64,000 nucleotides of DNA, from assembly GCA_029582165.1 (NCBI GenBank), contig CM055870.1, positions 12,827,332 to 12,891,331 of the forward strand, given 5' to 3'. A model generated the notes under the pieces. The model made no database searches, was not told the origin of the DNA, and saw only the letters and a list, made by a program, of their open reading frames with translations. A program made the position numbers and the translations under genes. Positions 12,744 to 24,664 of this stretch are shown one piece after another; position 1 is the stretch's first letter, and the number at the start of each line of letters is the position of its first letter. Source of the stretch: Portulaca oleracea (taxonomy: Eukaryota; Streptophyta; Magnoliopsida; Caryophyllales; Portulacaceae).

Positions 12744-15700
12744 TCAGAAGGGAGTACCTGTCCCACTTCGAGTCTCAGTAGGGCTGTACAAAGCGGACCT
12801 ATTCCTGGGTCTATTCTCCTCCAATTGCTTCACGACTTCATCCATTGTGGGTCTAGCAGTAGCCACCGGAGCGCAGCAACCCATTGCAAGTTTCAAGGCG
12901 TGAACTAACCCGTCTTCCATGGGGCTTCTTATCCCCTTCAATACCTCCACATCGAAAACCTCCATTGTAGTCTCCTCCAAAACAGCTGTTTTTACCAATG
13001 ACGGCAAATCCAAGAAATCGCCACTCCGGGAGTTTTTGTCAGGCTTTTTCCCAATCAAAATCTCGAGCAATAGTATACCAAATGCATATACATCTGTCCT
13101 TGGGTTGCATTTACTCATCTTCTGAAGCTCTGGAGCCCTGTAACCTTCTGCCTTTAGTTGGGACAGCATCTCATCAGCTACCTCAGGAATCACCAGCTTG
13201 TCCACCCCGATTTCAGTGAGCCGGGCCACAAAGAAATCATCGACAAGCACGTTTTTGGATTTTAGGTTGCCATGAGCCATGGGTGGCTCCAGGCTGGTGT
13301 GGAGATATGCCAGTCCTCGGGCTACTCCAAGAGCAATTTTATGACGTCGAGCCCAGTTCAGCACCGGCTTCCCTGGCTTATGTTCTGCTTTCAACATATT
13401 ACACAATTGGATGAGATGAGTGGACATTGCAGAAAGTCGTAAAATAGTAGATGCGTGTGACATATGAAGTTATGTATTGTGGTCAACAGAAAATGTTCAA
13501 AAGAGACTGTAAGATCATCGACTGTTGTTTTCACCACTTCCCACCTAAAACAATAACTGACAACACTCTTTCAACCACAATATCTACATGACTTCATTAA
13601 TGCCGTGGAAAAATGCAACATAATGAGAGTAACTAAGATTATGTCACTAACACTTGAAAATAGAAATCATGACGATAATTGAAGCGGAGATCTTAATGAA
13701 ACGGAACTAAGCTAATAAAGCCTAGTGGCTCAATTCAGGAAATACCAACTTATTTAGTCGGCTACAAACACATACTAAATACCAACTTCTCATTGAAGGG
13801 ATTGTCGAATTTTATTACAGTAAAAGGATGATGAACATCAGAACTCTATTGTTATATATACGAATTCTATGGGTATCGTTTGCAACAGAGCTTCTAGTCT
13901 GAAGCACCAAGAACTTCAGCGTTTCATTGAGCCGCAACATGGTGAAGAACAATCAAAAGTGATCTAACCGTGACAACCAAGGTCCAAGAATGTTAATAGA
14001 GTTCTGAAAATGAGAAATGCAATGCAGTATCTGTTGCATCTTGAAAGATAGCCTGTGTCAGTTCATATATGTGTCGTTCTTGTCACATGAACTACAGCAC
14101 GCACGGGGAAAATAACAGTTGAATGGAAACTTCAGGGATAAGGCCAAATTACAGACATATAATCTGCCATGAAACAGATCATGTTTTAACCATTTCACTT
14201 TAATCAGTCAGTCAACTATTATTTGTGCCAATTCAAAACTCCTCCATACATGTGAAAGTGACTTGATATAGAAAGTAATTCTTTCAAGTGTGCATCTGGG
14301 TCCTTCCTTATTTACCACACACAATGACACAAATGATTGAATCACTCATGATTATTTCTACTGCACAATTTTTAACTCTTACTTTGGACAAATTTGATGT
14401 ATCTTTTAACTAATGTACAATCTATGAAACATGCAAGGATTCTTGGTTCCTATCTTTCCAATAAGGCAGCATAAAGACAAAGCATGCATACTGCAAACAA
14501 ACAAGTTTAGGAGGCTCACCATGTAGAAGCTCATGAAGAGTTCTAATAGGAACATAGTCATAGATAAGCAGCTTCTCTCCTCTTTTTCCTTGGTAAAATG
14601 CTCTCAAGGGATCCAAATTCTCGTGCCGAAGATGACCCAACTGCTTGACCACAGGCAAGCAAGAGCTCCTATCCTTGCAACAACCTTCTCTCAATAGCCT
14701 AAGTGCAATTGTTCCTCCATCTGCTAGCTTTGCCTTATAAGATGTTCCGTAACTCGTCTTCTCAATAACTTGGCCAGTAGCGTTCAAAACATCCTCTAAG
14801 GTCAAATGCTCACCTCCTTGGAACACAAGAAGCTTAGCTTCACCATTCCCACCACCAGTATCATCATCTCCTTCCTCCAAATCCAATTCATATTCACTTT
14901 GTCTCCTATATTTCTTCTTGTTTTGAAAGTACCCTATGAACAATGACACAATAACCACAGTTCCAGTCATCAAACCAATCACAAGGCCAGCAACTGCCCC
15001 AGGGCTAAGACTAGACCCTCCATTACAACTCTTCAATGGGTTCCCACATAGCCCAGGATTGTTCCCTTCAAAAGCTTCCACTCCAAACTTACCCTCCCCA
15101 AGATTTGGCAACACCCCAGTAAAGTTATTATAAGATAAATTCAACTTGTCAAGTTTTAACTGAGCTAAACTATCAGGAATCTGACCACTAAACATGTTGT
15201 CACTAAGATCAAGAGCCTCAAGATTCCTAAACCTAGTCACAAAATCAGGGAAAACCCCAGAAAACTTGTTATCACCTAAATCAAGAACCCTCAAACTGTC
15301 ACAAGTAGAGTTAGGCAAAGCAGGCTCAGGAAGAGACCCAGATAGAGAATTACCATGAAGCCTAAAAGACACCAGCTTCTCACACAAGTTCCAAATGGAA
15401 GGCAAAAGAGACCCACTAAGCAAATTGTGACCCAAATCAATATCTGTGAGAGAAGAGCTGTACCCAAGCTCTAAGGGTACCCCTTGAGACAGAGAATTAA
15501 CACCTAAATAAAGGGTTTGTAGGGCAGAAAGTTGTCCTAGCTCTCTTGGGACAGACCCAGAGAGATTAGCAGAAGGAAGCTGAATAGAGAGAAGGTGAAG
15601 AGAAGGGTCCTTGTAGAGGGACATATTAGACCATTGAGGTGAAGAAAGACCTTCACAGCTCAAAGAAGTGCCATTAGCAAAGACCCATTTGAGGCCCCTC

Positions 15701-15915
15701 CATTGGCAAAGAGGGGTGCTTGTGTTCCATGAAGAAAGCAACAGGTTGTCTGTGTTGCCTTGTAATGTTGGCTTGATTTTGTGCAATAAGAGCTCAACAT
15801 CAGAGGAAAAAGACTGAGACTTTGTGAGCAGAAAAGGGTTTGAAGAAGAGATGAAGAGGAAACAAAGAAGGAAGAGTTGGAGAAGAGAGAATGGTGAATG
15901 AAGAGCCATTGCCAT
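12744..15915 (-). CDS. TMKL1: TMKL1-type leucine-rich-repeat receptor-like pseudokinase
   Basis: There are two exons on the - strand, 15915-14520 and 13384-12744, with a GT-AG intron of 1135 bp splitting a Glu codon. The product is 678 residues, close to Arabidopsis TMKL1 as I recall it. Order: signal peptide (1 to about 32), N-terminal LRR cap with CQWRG, about five LRRs (about 108-270), transmembrane helix (about 304-330) with a basic KKKYRR stop-transfer, an acidic linker, then a kinase-like domain to the C-terminus (SPTETRSGTGTPF). The kinase is expected to be inactive. The VAIK lysine position reads IALRLL (Arg at about 406), HRD reads HGN (503-505) and DFG reads TEIG (522-525). It probably acts in plasma-membrane signalling as a scaffold. 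An in-frame ATG at 16056 would add 47 residues before the signal peptide; I prefer 15915 because the hydrophobic signal then lies at the N-terminus. Confidence 0.93.
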
Positions 15916-17044
15916 TGGAGGAGCTTCAAGAGAAAGAGAGAGAAAGAAAGAAAGAGGGAATGCAGAGAAGAGTGAGTGGGAAGGTGCAGAGGGTTTTAGC
16001 TTTTTGAGAAGAAAAGCTTGGGAGACTTGAAGAGTGTTGACCGTTTGTAGTTGCATTTTGATTGAATTTTTGCACTCTTTTAATCAATTTTTATGATGTA
16101 GGAAGGAATTCATTGATGATTTGACAAATGGATTTTGACAAATACTTTGAAAATGTTAGTTGATAGTAGGTGAAGGTGGGCAAAATCTTTAGAGAAAGTT
16201 TTTTCTTTTCCTTTTTATTTATTTATTTTTTAAGTTTAAAAAGTGCATTAGGATAGTGCTACATCATAGACACTACTACAGAGTATATGTTGATTAATCA
16301 TTACTAATGTTTATGTTTTGACTTTTTAATGTTTTTAGTTTTATTGTTTAACTTTTGACTATTATTTTGGAAAACAAAAAATCATTATTTAGGGTACTAG
16401 AAAAAAGTAAACCCAACTTATAATTGTATTATGTTATGGGTGAGCTGAACTTTAACAGAACATATTATTTTCGGTGATCATAATCAAGTTAGACTCGTCG
16501 AGGCGGCAATATTACATGTGAAACACATTTTTAACTTTTCTTTTAGTTACAAAAAGTTTCGCATGTAATATCATTAGCGTCACATCACTTTCGACCAATT
16601 TGATCAATTAAGTGGTGGACAGACACTTAGGGGTTAAATTTGAATTTGTGCATGACAAAATTGTAAATTCATATTATCTTTTTCAACACCCCACAGTACA
16701 GGTTATTTTTTCGATTTTCCTATTATTTTTGACAAATATATTTATCTTAAAAGGTATAATATAATATTTTTGCGAAAATATTTGTTATTGCAAATTTAAT
16801 GATGATAGCTCCATACAATAAATCATTATGTATGACAAACTACTATAATAATTTTTGTTTATAAATTCGCTGTAAGTAGTATTATGCAAATGTCATGAAG
16901 GCATTTTTAAAACAAATGTCATATATATTATTTTAGGCGAAATTTAGGCCGAGGCTTCATTTAAGGATTTATGTAGGAAAGACTTACAATTTAAAAATGA
17001 AGATATCTAGATTAGTGTATTGTTTATTGTTATAAATAATTGTA
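15916..17044. other. TMKL1 upstream region and intergenic DNA
   Basis: The first roughly 150 bases are the probable TMKL1 5' UTR: on the - strand they are CT-rich (TTTCTTTCTTTCTCTCTC near 15930-15955), and they contain the alternative in-frame ATG at 16056. The remainder is AT-rich. No further gene or convincing TATA box was identified. Confidence 0.5.
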
Positions 17045-17304
17045 GGCCCTGTTCTTTTATGCAGATGATTGGTTGTGGTTTCACGCCTCACCCCAACATC
17101 CTATATTCCATCATAATCCATCACAATCTACTTTTTCAATTTTAATTTATTTTTTAATTAAAAATTAAACATTTATCATCCCATCAAAATCCACCACAAC
17201 TTTCCCTAACACACCACAGTCTACCACAACTTTTCCCAACTTACCACAATCCACCACATTTCTTCCCCACCACACTGCAACCAACCGTATAAAAGAATGG
17301 GGCC
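17045..17304. mobile_element. MITE, GGCCC/TTCTTTT family (best-preserved copy)
   Basis: The left end GGCCCTGTTCTTTTATGC and the right end, read inverted, GGCCCCATTCTTTTATACGG form a terminal inverted repeat. The interior is 260 bp of strand-asymmetric CCACAATC/CCACAACT words. The flanks GTA and TTA suggest a 3-bp target as in PIF/Harbinger, but they are not identical. It is noncoding, and related copies occur throughout the window. Confidence 0.7.
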
Positions 17305-17322
17305 TTAAATTTTCGATCGCTA

Positions 17323-17325
<3 letters not shown>

Positions 17326-17365
<40 letters not shown>
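17326..17365. repeat. (ATT)n microsatellite
   Basis: About 13 ATT triplets, directly after the MITE at 17045-17304. Confidence 0.95.
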
Positions 17366-17368
<3 letters not shown>

Positions 17369-18252
17369 ATGGGTTTTTATTTGATTTTGATATCTTTTGA
17401 TAAACGGAAGCTTGTAAAATTATTTTAAATAATGAGTAGTTGAAGAGTTGTTCTCTTTAATTTATTTTGACTAAATTTGTTTTAAATTTAATTTTTACAA
17501 TTCATTTTAAACTTATTTTCTTAACGTAGTTCGACTTATGTAAATCTTTTGTTCGGATCTTTTACATAACTTATTCTAAATGTATTCTAACTTGCCACCT
17601 TAATTTACTTTGAAAAATGAAGAGAAGAAAATAGATTCTATATACAATAAGAACAACAAACCATCAAGATTAACACACTTTTGCACAATAAAAAATAGAT
17701 CTTATACATAAATCCTTTATCTTAAACTTTGTAAGAAACATCCATTTGAAAATTATTTTTTCTTAATTTTATGATTGAACACTCAAAAATTAGAGATTAT
17801 ATATATAACTTTAACAGTTTATTCAAATAAGACAAACTCTTCAAACAAAATGACAATGAATCAAAATAGAAACAAAGCTTTCACATATGAAGATTGACAA
17901 AATTTAGTCAAAGAAAACAACTAGAATAACTAGTAGTTTCAAAAGTAGGCATCAAAGTAAATACTTATTGCTACCAACCATTGAAACCAATAATAGCTTC
18001 TGAAAAGTTTCAAGAGTATGCAATGCATGCTATATGAGAGATATGGAAAAAGGGTTGAGGAAGGCAACATATTATACACTCCCTAATCAGAGATTTGAAG
18101 TATGAAACTTTTATTGAATGAAACTTTTATTGAATGAAACTTTATTTGTAAAGGGTAATTGAATGTTAATGCACTATATTTTAGGAATATTGAATAATAA
18201 TGTTAGGAATTTTTTTCTTGACCAATAACATAATGTATTTTGGGGGTGTTGG

Positions 18253-18254
<2 letters not shown>
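17366..18254. other. AT-rich intergenic DNA, nothing recognised
   Basis: No ORF of note. A short direct repeat of a GAAACTTTTATTGAAT-like word occurs near 18106-18150. Confidence 0.5.

Positions 18255-18332
<78 letters not shown>
18255..18332. repeat. (AT)n-(AAT)n compound microsatellite
   Basis: About 18 AT dinucleotides pass directly into about 14 AAT triplets. Confidence 0.95.
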
Positions 18333-18334
<2 letters not shown>

Positions 18335-18799
18335 AAGGGGAGAGTGGTGAACATCAGAGAGTATGGCTAATCTTAGTCATTGATTTCAAGATCTTTGGTA
18401 GAGATTAATAGGTTATTTTATCTTTATTTGTTGAAGGTGGACTCAATTTTCATCCGTTGAATAAAAAAATTGGTAGTTTTTTTAAAATAAAAAAGATGGG
18501 GATGATGTCACGTAAGGTAAGGAAATCGAAGGGACATAGTTTGATTTTGTTATTGGGCAAATTCACGCGCGGCATGCATGTAAATGCAGCAATCATTTTC
18601 TTCGTCTCTCTCGTTCCTCCCCCTCAATTTTTTTGCTTATGCTCAGAACCCAGTACGAAAATTGCCATCTTCTCTTCAGCTTTTGGTTTGCAATATTGAC
18701 AGAAAATTGAACCGCCAAAACTCGATAGAGCAGGAGTGACAATTATGGAGAATGGGGATAGAAACAGTAAAATTTATTTTTGTAATTGTTGAATGGTTA

Positions 18800-19560
18800 T
18801 GATGTGTTTTGAATTTGATGTATATTTGGTGAAAACATGATGTGCATTTGGTGAAAACATGATGTCCATTTGGTTTGAACTTGATGTCCATTTTCCTTTT
18901 AATTGATGTCTATTTTTCTAATACGAGATGCTCATTTTGATGTTGGTTATATTAGACATTTCTGTAAGATGTCTGTTAATCGGCGTCTTTTTTAATCGTC
19001 ATATGATGTTCATTTTTATTTTACTTGATGTTCATTTCACTGATAATAAATGTCCATTTTGTTGCGGATGTATTTTGCCATTTTGCTTACTAATAAATAT
19101 GCATTTAACTGATAATGGATGTTCATTTTACTGATAATGGATGTCCATTTTGATGTGTATGTATTTTGATTTTACTGGATATTCATTTTACAAAGGTTTT
19201 GCAGACAGTAAGACACCAAGTTTCATACAAATAAACATCCCCAAAAACACATATGGACATCATGTACCAAACAAATGCACATCACCATGGTACCCCAAAT
19301 GTCATATACATGGATCTTGGAATGGAGACCAATTGTTTTTTAACTTATACAAAAATTAAAGAAATGCGTGATTGTGTACGTGCAAAAATCAAGTTCAAAA
19401 AAAATTTAAAATTTTGATATCCACATTAGGTAATAAACATATGGACATCAAGTAATATACCTAATGTTCATATGTTTATTACTTGATGTCCATATGTTTA
19501 TTACTTGATGACCATGTTTATTACGTGATGTTCATATGTTTATTATTTGATGTGTCAATC
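18800..19560. repeat. Dispersed minisatellite built on TGATGTCCAT/TTGATGTYCATTT
   Basis: On the + strand about fifteen or more variants of GATGTNCATTT recur at irregular 20-40-bp spacing between 18810 and 19195. From about 19250 the reverse complement (ATGGACATCA, ATGCACATCA) appears, and another cluster of TTGATGTCCATATGTTTAT-like units follows at 19440-19560. No stable reading frame runs through it and no terminal repeats were found. It is of unknown origin. Confidence 0.6.
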
Positions 19561-20285
19561 AAAACTGTAAAAGGGCAATAGGTATGACAAAAAGTACATC
19601 AAAACATCTAACAATGAACATAACTTCAAATTTTTACCAACTTCAAATGGGCAATACTTCATATATAGATGAACAATAAGTACGATTAAAATATATATCA
19701 AGGCATCCCATGATGAGCATCAATTATAACAAATGTGGACATCAAAATTTTGAGACTGCTTTGTTAGACTCACTCCCCCCCCCCCCCCCCAATTGCAGCT
19801 TGCTCGCTAATATTCATGGCTGACTGTGGATGAATGCTCGATATTTTCGACAAATTCGACTACAACATTGTCAAAAATCATTTCAACAACTCAATTCCTA
19901 CCAAATATTACGCAAATTGCTTCTAAATTGACAAAACAGGGGACAAATCAAAAAACAATTGAACCATTGAAAACCTGACACTAGGGTTTTCTCTTGCCCA
20001 CTCTTTCTTCAGATGGGATTCAATTTGTTGTTCAGCTATGGAGAACGTCAAAATGGTCAGGATTTTGGCGTGGTGTGTTTCAAGCAAAGAGTGATGAATT
20101 TTGGAAGTGACTTCTTGATTAATGAAGACGGCTGCAAATATCACACGTCCTGCTTCTTTCCCTCTCCTCTGTCTTTTCTCTCTCACGTGACTACTTGCTG
20201 ATTTAAAGAAACAAATAAACCCAGCCAATCATAATTAAGAGCAAATTCTATAAATAAAGATAAAATACCCTATTTATATACCGAC
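19561..20285. other. Intergenic DNA with a poly-C run
   Basis: A 16-base poly-C run occurs at 19775-19790. Short overlapping open frames at 19923-20228 show no recognisable protein. No gene is called. Confidence 0.5.
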
Positions 20286-20716
20286 CTTTGGGGTATTGGT
20301 CTCTATTTTATCGTGACAGGCATAGTGAAAATAACCGGCACTTGCCCAGTAACCCAATTAACTCCTCCGTTTTTCTCACTAACCCACGTTAAAAAAAAAA
20401 AATCGGCCCTAACACAATGACTCAAGGGGTGGTGAACCGGTTTTCATACTGACGTGGCACACAACCAATCAATGTCTTGTAATGTAGGTTAGTGAGAAAA
20501 ACGGAGGGGTTAACAGGGTTATTTGCTTGGGACAGTTTTTTTTCCCTCTGCCATCCACATCAGCATGGAAACCGGTTCATCATCCCCTTAGTTACTGACT
20601 TACTGTTTGTATAATAATGTTACCTAGGTATAAAGGTCAGGGATATTGTTGTCCAATAATAAAGGTTGGTATATTACAATCCAACACTCCTAGAGGTCGA
20701 TATATTATCATCCAAA
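20286..20716. mobile_element. Long-terminal-inverted-repeat MITE, copy 1 (left end reduced)
   Basis: This is a noncoding repeat with the same order of segments as 55353-57601. Shared segments are a CCTCCGTTTTTCTCACTAACCC block and its inverted partner GGTTAGTGAGAAAAACGGAGGGG, a GACGTGGCACACAACCAATC centre, then CCAATAATAAAGGTTGGTAT and a terminal TATTATCATCCAAAAACCC. Copy 2 shows that both ends are inverted repeats of about 95 bp; here only the right end is complete. Possibly Mutator-like by its long ends, but unassigned. Confidence 0.6.
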
Positions 20717-20723
20717 AACCCTA

Positions 20724-20932
20724 ACCATGTTCTTTTATACGGCTGATTGCGGTATGGCGCTGTGCGGTGTGGTGGAATTGTGGTGGGTTATGTTAAGTTG
20801 TGGTGGTTTTTGTTTTTAATAATTATAAAAGTTGATTGTGGTGGGTTGTGGTAGATTGGTATATTGTGGTGTGTTATGGCAAAGCGCGGTGTGTTGTGTC
20901 ATCGCAGCCAGACAGCCTCATAAAATATATGA
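20724..20932. mobile_element. MITE, GGCCC/TTCTTTT family
   Basis: The left end CATGTTCTTTTATACGGCTG matches the family. The interior is made of TGTGGTGG and TTGTGGTGGG words, the opposite strand of the CCACAA words at 17045-17304. The right end is eroded. It abuts the long-TIR MITE. Confidence 0.55.
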
Positions 20933-21752
20933 CCTAAATTTTATATGAACAAATATGGGTCAGCAACTCAGCATCATATGATATCTAATTTATTACGCTT
21001 CTTTATTAACAAATTATCAAAAAGGTAATACAAATTTTATAGCTAATAACTTCTTTCCCCCTGGGACACCCCTTTTATGTAACTACTGGTATCGTAGTAT
21101 ATTTATAAATTCTATCAAAAAATAAATTTATAAATGATTAAACAAATAAACAAACAAACAAACTTGCACGCTCAACTTTGGAAGCATAGAATTTCTGGAA
21201 ACTTTTAGCTTTTGCCGTTTAGCTGTTCTCTCTCTCAATCTCAAGTTGCACTAATCCCAGTTTATAGCCGTCCGATTAAAGAGATAATGATATAATTTAT
21301 TATCAAAGGAGAAAAAAATTTAAATTAAATGAAAAAAGACATTGATATGACTTAATATTATAATTATGTATGTACAAATTATAGTATGTTATCATGTAGA
21401 TTCTCAAAATGGGGGTCCATATGTTCATCAATTTGTGGGTCATCAAGATTCCAACATCAAAAAACAAATTTTTGATGTGATTTTTTAATTTTGTTTTAAT
21501 TTTTACTGAAGAAAGTAAAAGTAGGATTGAGATTTGGTGAAAAGGGGGAATTTGTCGGAGGGTTGAGATTAATGGAGCTTATCCCACTTAACATGTTATT
21601 TTAGTGGGTGCTTTTCAATCAATTTCTATCTAAATTTGAATCAACATGAGTTGGTGCATTCAGCAAAGGATAAGCCTTTCCTTTTTATTGTTGAATTCAA
21701 CCATTAATTATTAGGTTAGTTGTTGTGCTATATGTGTTATATATCCATACAT
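20933..21752. other. AT-rich intergenic DNA, nothing recognised
   Basis: No coding region or repeat that I can support. Confidence 0.5.
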
Positions 21753-22341
21753 GATGTGTTTAGTACAAAGGAAAACCGTTTTTAAGAAAATGATTTTTTT
21801 TATAAAATGATTTTCTTAGAAAGTAAATTTTCATTTGATATTTCATGTTTTTGGTATGCAGGCGAACGATTTTCTTGGAAAATGATTTTCACCTCTTTTA
21901 AAATAAGAAGAGAAAGATTAAAATGAGTATATAAGAGAGAGTGGTGGAGAGAGAGAGAGAACGAGAGAGAGAGAGAGAGATATATATTAAAACAGGTATT
22001 TGAGAAAGATAGTGGTGGAGAGAGAGAGAAATACTAAAACGAGTGTATGAGATATTAAAATGGGTGTGTGAGAGAGAGTGGTGTAGAGAGAGAAACATTA
22101 AAACGAGTGCATGCGAGAGAGTGATGGAAAAAGAGAGATGAGAGAGAAATATTGAAATGGGTGAATGAGAGAGAGAGAGAGAGAGAGAGTATGGGAGAGG
22201 GGGAGAAAATGGTTTCATGAGGTTGACGTCAAGAAAATAATTTGCAAATGGGTGGGAGAAATGATTTCTTGGAAAATTGTTTTCTCCTTTTGTCGGTCAC
22301 CTAACACCGAAAAATGAGAAAATCATTTTAACACACCCTTA
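21753..22341 (-). mobile_element. GA-rich MITE, copy 2 (more complete)
   Basis: On the - strand it opens with GGGTGTGTT...TTTTTCGGTGTTAGGTGACC, as does copy 1 at 2274. It continues through a CT minisatellite whose unit is roughly CATACACTCGTTTTAATATTTCTCTCTCTCCACCACT, repeated about five times. It ends in ATTTTCTTAAAAACGG...CTAAACACATC, which is an imperfect inverted version of the start. It is noncoding; the apparent 106-codon frame is translated repeat. Confidence 0.65.
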
Positions 22342-22849
22342 GTTTCAAATTACTAACTTTGAAATTTTTGACAATGAAATTTGTATAAAATGACCAGATT
22401 GTGAAGTCTAAATTTTTGAGTGTGTGTTATTATGAGTATAAGCTAATATTTTTAAACTTTATGAGTATTTTCTTGAGATGAATTCTTCAAGTTCGAACTC
22501 AAAAGCAAGTGGCATATGACTTTTTTGGATTCAAATTGAAAAAGCATTAACTCATTCTTCTTAAAAGGTGAGGTTATCCAATTTTTTGGGAAGCGCCCCA
22601 TATAAAAGTTTAATTCAACTGTTAGGATCATAACTTTATAGTATGATGCAATAGATTAAAAAGCTTTAGTATAAATTTAAGCCTCAAAATATTTCATTGA
22701 TAATATATAACACATATATCGTTGTTTTTTGGAAAAAAAAAAAAGATTTGTCTCCTACCAAATGAGGGAGAATTTGATAGAGAAAGTCATTTTCATTAGA
22801 AAACCATTTACATTGGAAAACATTTCCTCCAAAATCATTTTCCTTCAAA
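22342..22849. other. AT-rich intergenic DNA, nothing recognised
   Basis: No coding region. It may grade into the LTR of the following copia relic. Confidence 0.4.
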
Positions 22850-23185
22850 CCTATTAGCTAGTTATTTAGCTAAGTCCTCAATCTGTGTTTCATATCCTAA
22901 TTTGACTAGGACTCGGTTAGATAAGTTAGATAAGGTTAGGATCCAAGTAGTTTATTTCTTCGACAATTTTCTGATGGGCAAAGAAGCTCTTGTATTTATA
23001 CCATTTAAAGATCAATCGATCAAGGGCAAGTAATACATACAAATTGCTCTCTTGAATTTAATATGGCATCAGAGCCTCTAATACCCTAAACTCCTATGCA
23101 AGGGGGAAGGAGGAAGAAGAGAACAAGATGAACCCACCTCAACCATCAAAATTCACCGTTGATCATACATTTCGCTACTATGACT

Positions 23186-23696
23186 AGGGGTGTTCAAAAC
23201 CGGTTAACCGCAATTTCGGTTAACCGTATATGCGGTTAACTGCAATTTCGGTTAACCGTATATGCGGTTAACTGTAATTTCGGTTAACCGAATATGCGGT
23301 TAACTGCATTTGCAGTTTATGAATTTTATAAACCTAAACATAAACCGCTTTATGCGGTTAACCGGTTTTCCGATTAACCGTTTTTGGAAACTAGAAACCA
23401 AAACCAAACCGAAACTGCATTGATAACATGGTTAACTGATTTTTGGGTTCGGTTTATGGTTAACCGTCGTTTCTTAGAAATTTAAAGTAAAAAGTAAGGA
23501 AGAAAAATTGACATTTTGCTTTAAATTTTCAAATTTTTCTGCTAAATTAATCAAGATCGGTTAACCTTTTCACAAAAATGCAAAACACAAACCTAAACCG
23601 TGATTTTCAAAAAATCCAAATGGTTAACCACTTTGACCGGTTTGGTTTATATGGTTTTGATTTGGTTTTTGGTTTCGGTTTTTGTTGGACACCCTT
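23186..23696. mobile_element. Inverted-repeat element with a 32-bp GGTTAACCG minisatellite, inserted in copia gag
   Basis: It splits a YYDYHH-type gag stretch. The ends GGGGTGTTCAAAACCGG and, inverted, AGGGTGTCCAACAAAAACCG form a short terminal inverted repeat. Positions about 23205-23300 carry three to four tandem 32-bp units containing CGGTTAACCGTATATGCGG. The exact target duplication could not be fixed. Confidence 0.6.
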
Positions 23697-24147
23697 ACTA
23701 CTATCATCATCCCTCTAATGGGTCAGGAGCCATCATCGTAGTTGGAAACAATCATGATCTATGAGAAAAGGTTGTCACAATAGCCTTGAGATCAAAAACA
23801 AATTTGGATCCATTAATGGGAAATTCACCGAGCCTTATGTCAGCAAAGGAGTTGATCCCTTCGAGCTGCAAGCCTAAATTATTGTGAACTCGACCATATG
23901 CTCGTGGTTCTTGAATGACATCACCAACAAGGTATGTCCAACCATGGCACACTCTCATGTTGTCGTAACAATGTGGGCAAACATTAAGATGAGGTATTCA
24001 ATTACCGACATACCTAGAAAACATGAACTGCAAGCTAAGATTGCAAACTGTAAGCAATAAAGGATGATTACCATTGTTGAGTACTATTCCAAACTTGTTA
24101 TTTTATGGAAAAAATTGGAGGTCGTTAATATTCACCACCATTGTACA

Positions 24148-24664
24148 TAGACCTGGCAATTTCTGACCCGACCCGATAACTCGACCCGGACCCGCCCGAA
24201 ATTTCTGGGTTTTGAACACGATTTTTTCAACTAAACCCGAAGTAAACCGAACCCGAAAATTAGCGGGTCAAACCCGACCCGCCCGTTTGACCCGAAAATT
24301 TAACTTTTTGAGTTAAACTTTATTAAAATTTGTGACTTTGCATTCAAATTTTTAACTATTAAACTATAAGCGCAACTTATTTATTTGTTATTTCTTTTAT
24401 TTAAGTTAAAATAGTTACAATAATCTATCGTTGCTAGAAGATAATCATATTTTATTATGTATATTGTACAAAAAGTAGTATTTAGACACCATTTTCTAAA
24501 AAGAAAAAGCGAAAAAAGGTTGCAATCATAACCCGTTGGGTTGACCCGAAACCGAAATATACCGCCCGTATTTTCCCGAACCCGAAATACACCCGACCCG
24601 TATTTACCCGAACCCGATATACGACCGACCCGAAACCGCCCGCCCGACCGAATTGACAGGTCTA
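24148..24664. mobile_element. hAT-type MITE with 8-bp target duplication
   Basis: The terminal inverted repeat is TAGACCTGGCAATTTC / TAGACCTGTCAATTC. Flanking 8-bp direct repeats ATTGTACA lie at 24140-24147 and 24665-24672. Both terminal zones are rich in GACCCG/CGGGT words. The interior is AT-rich and noncoding. It interrupts the copia gag, and the TSD length is what the hAT superfamily makes. Confidence 0.85.

Noticed and set aside
19923..20228. 101-codon - strand frame as a small gene
   Set aside because: No recognisable motif, an overlapping frame on the other strand, and no promoter or splice context.
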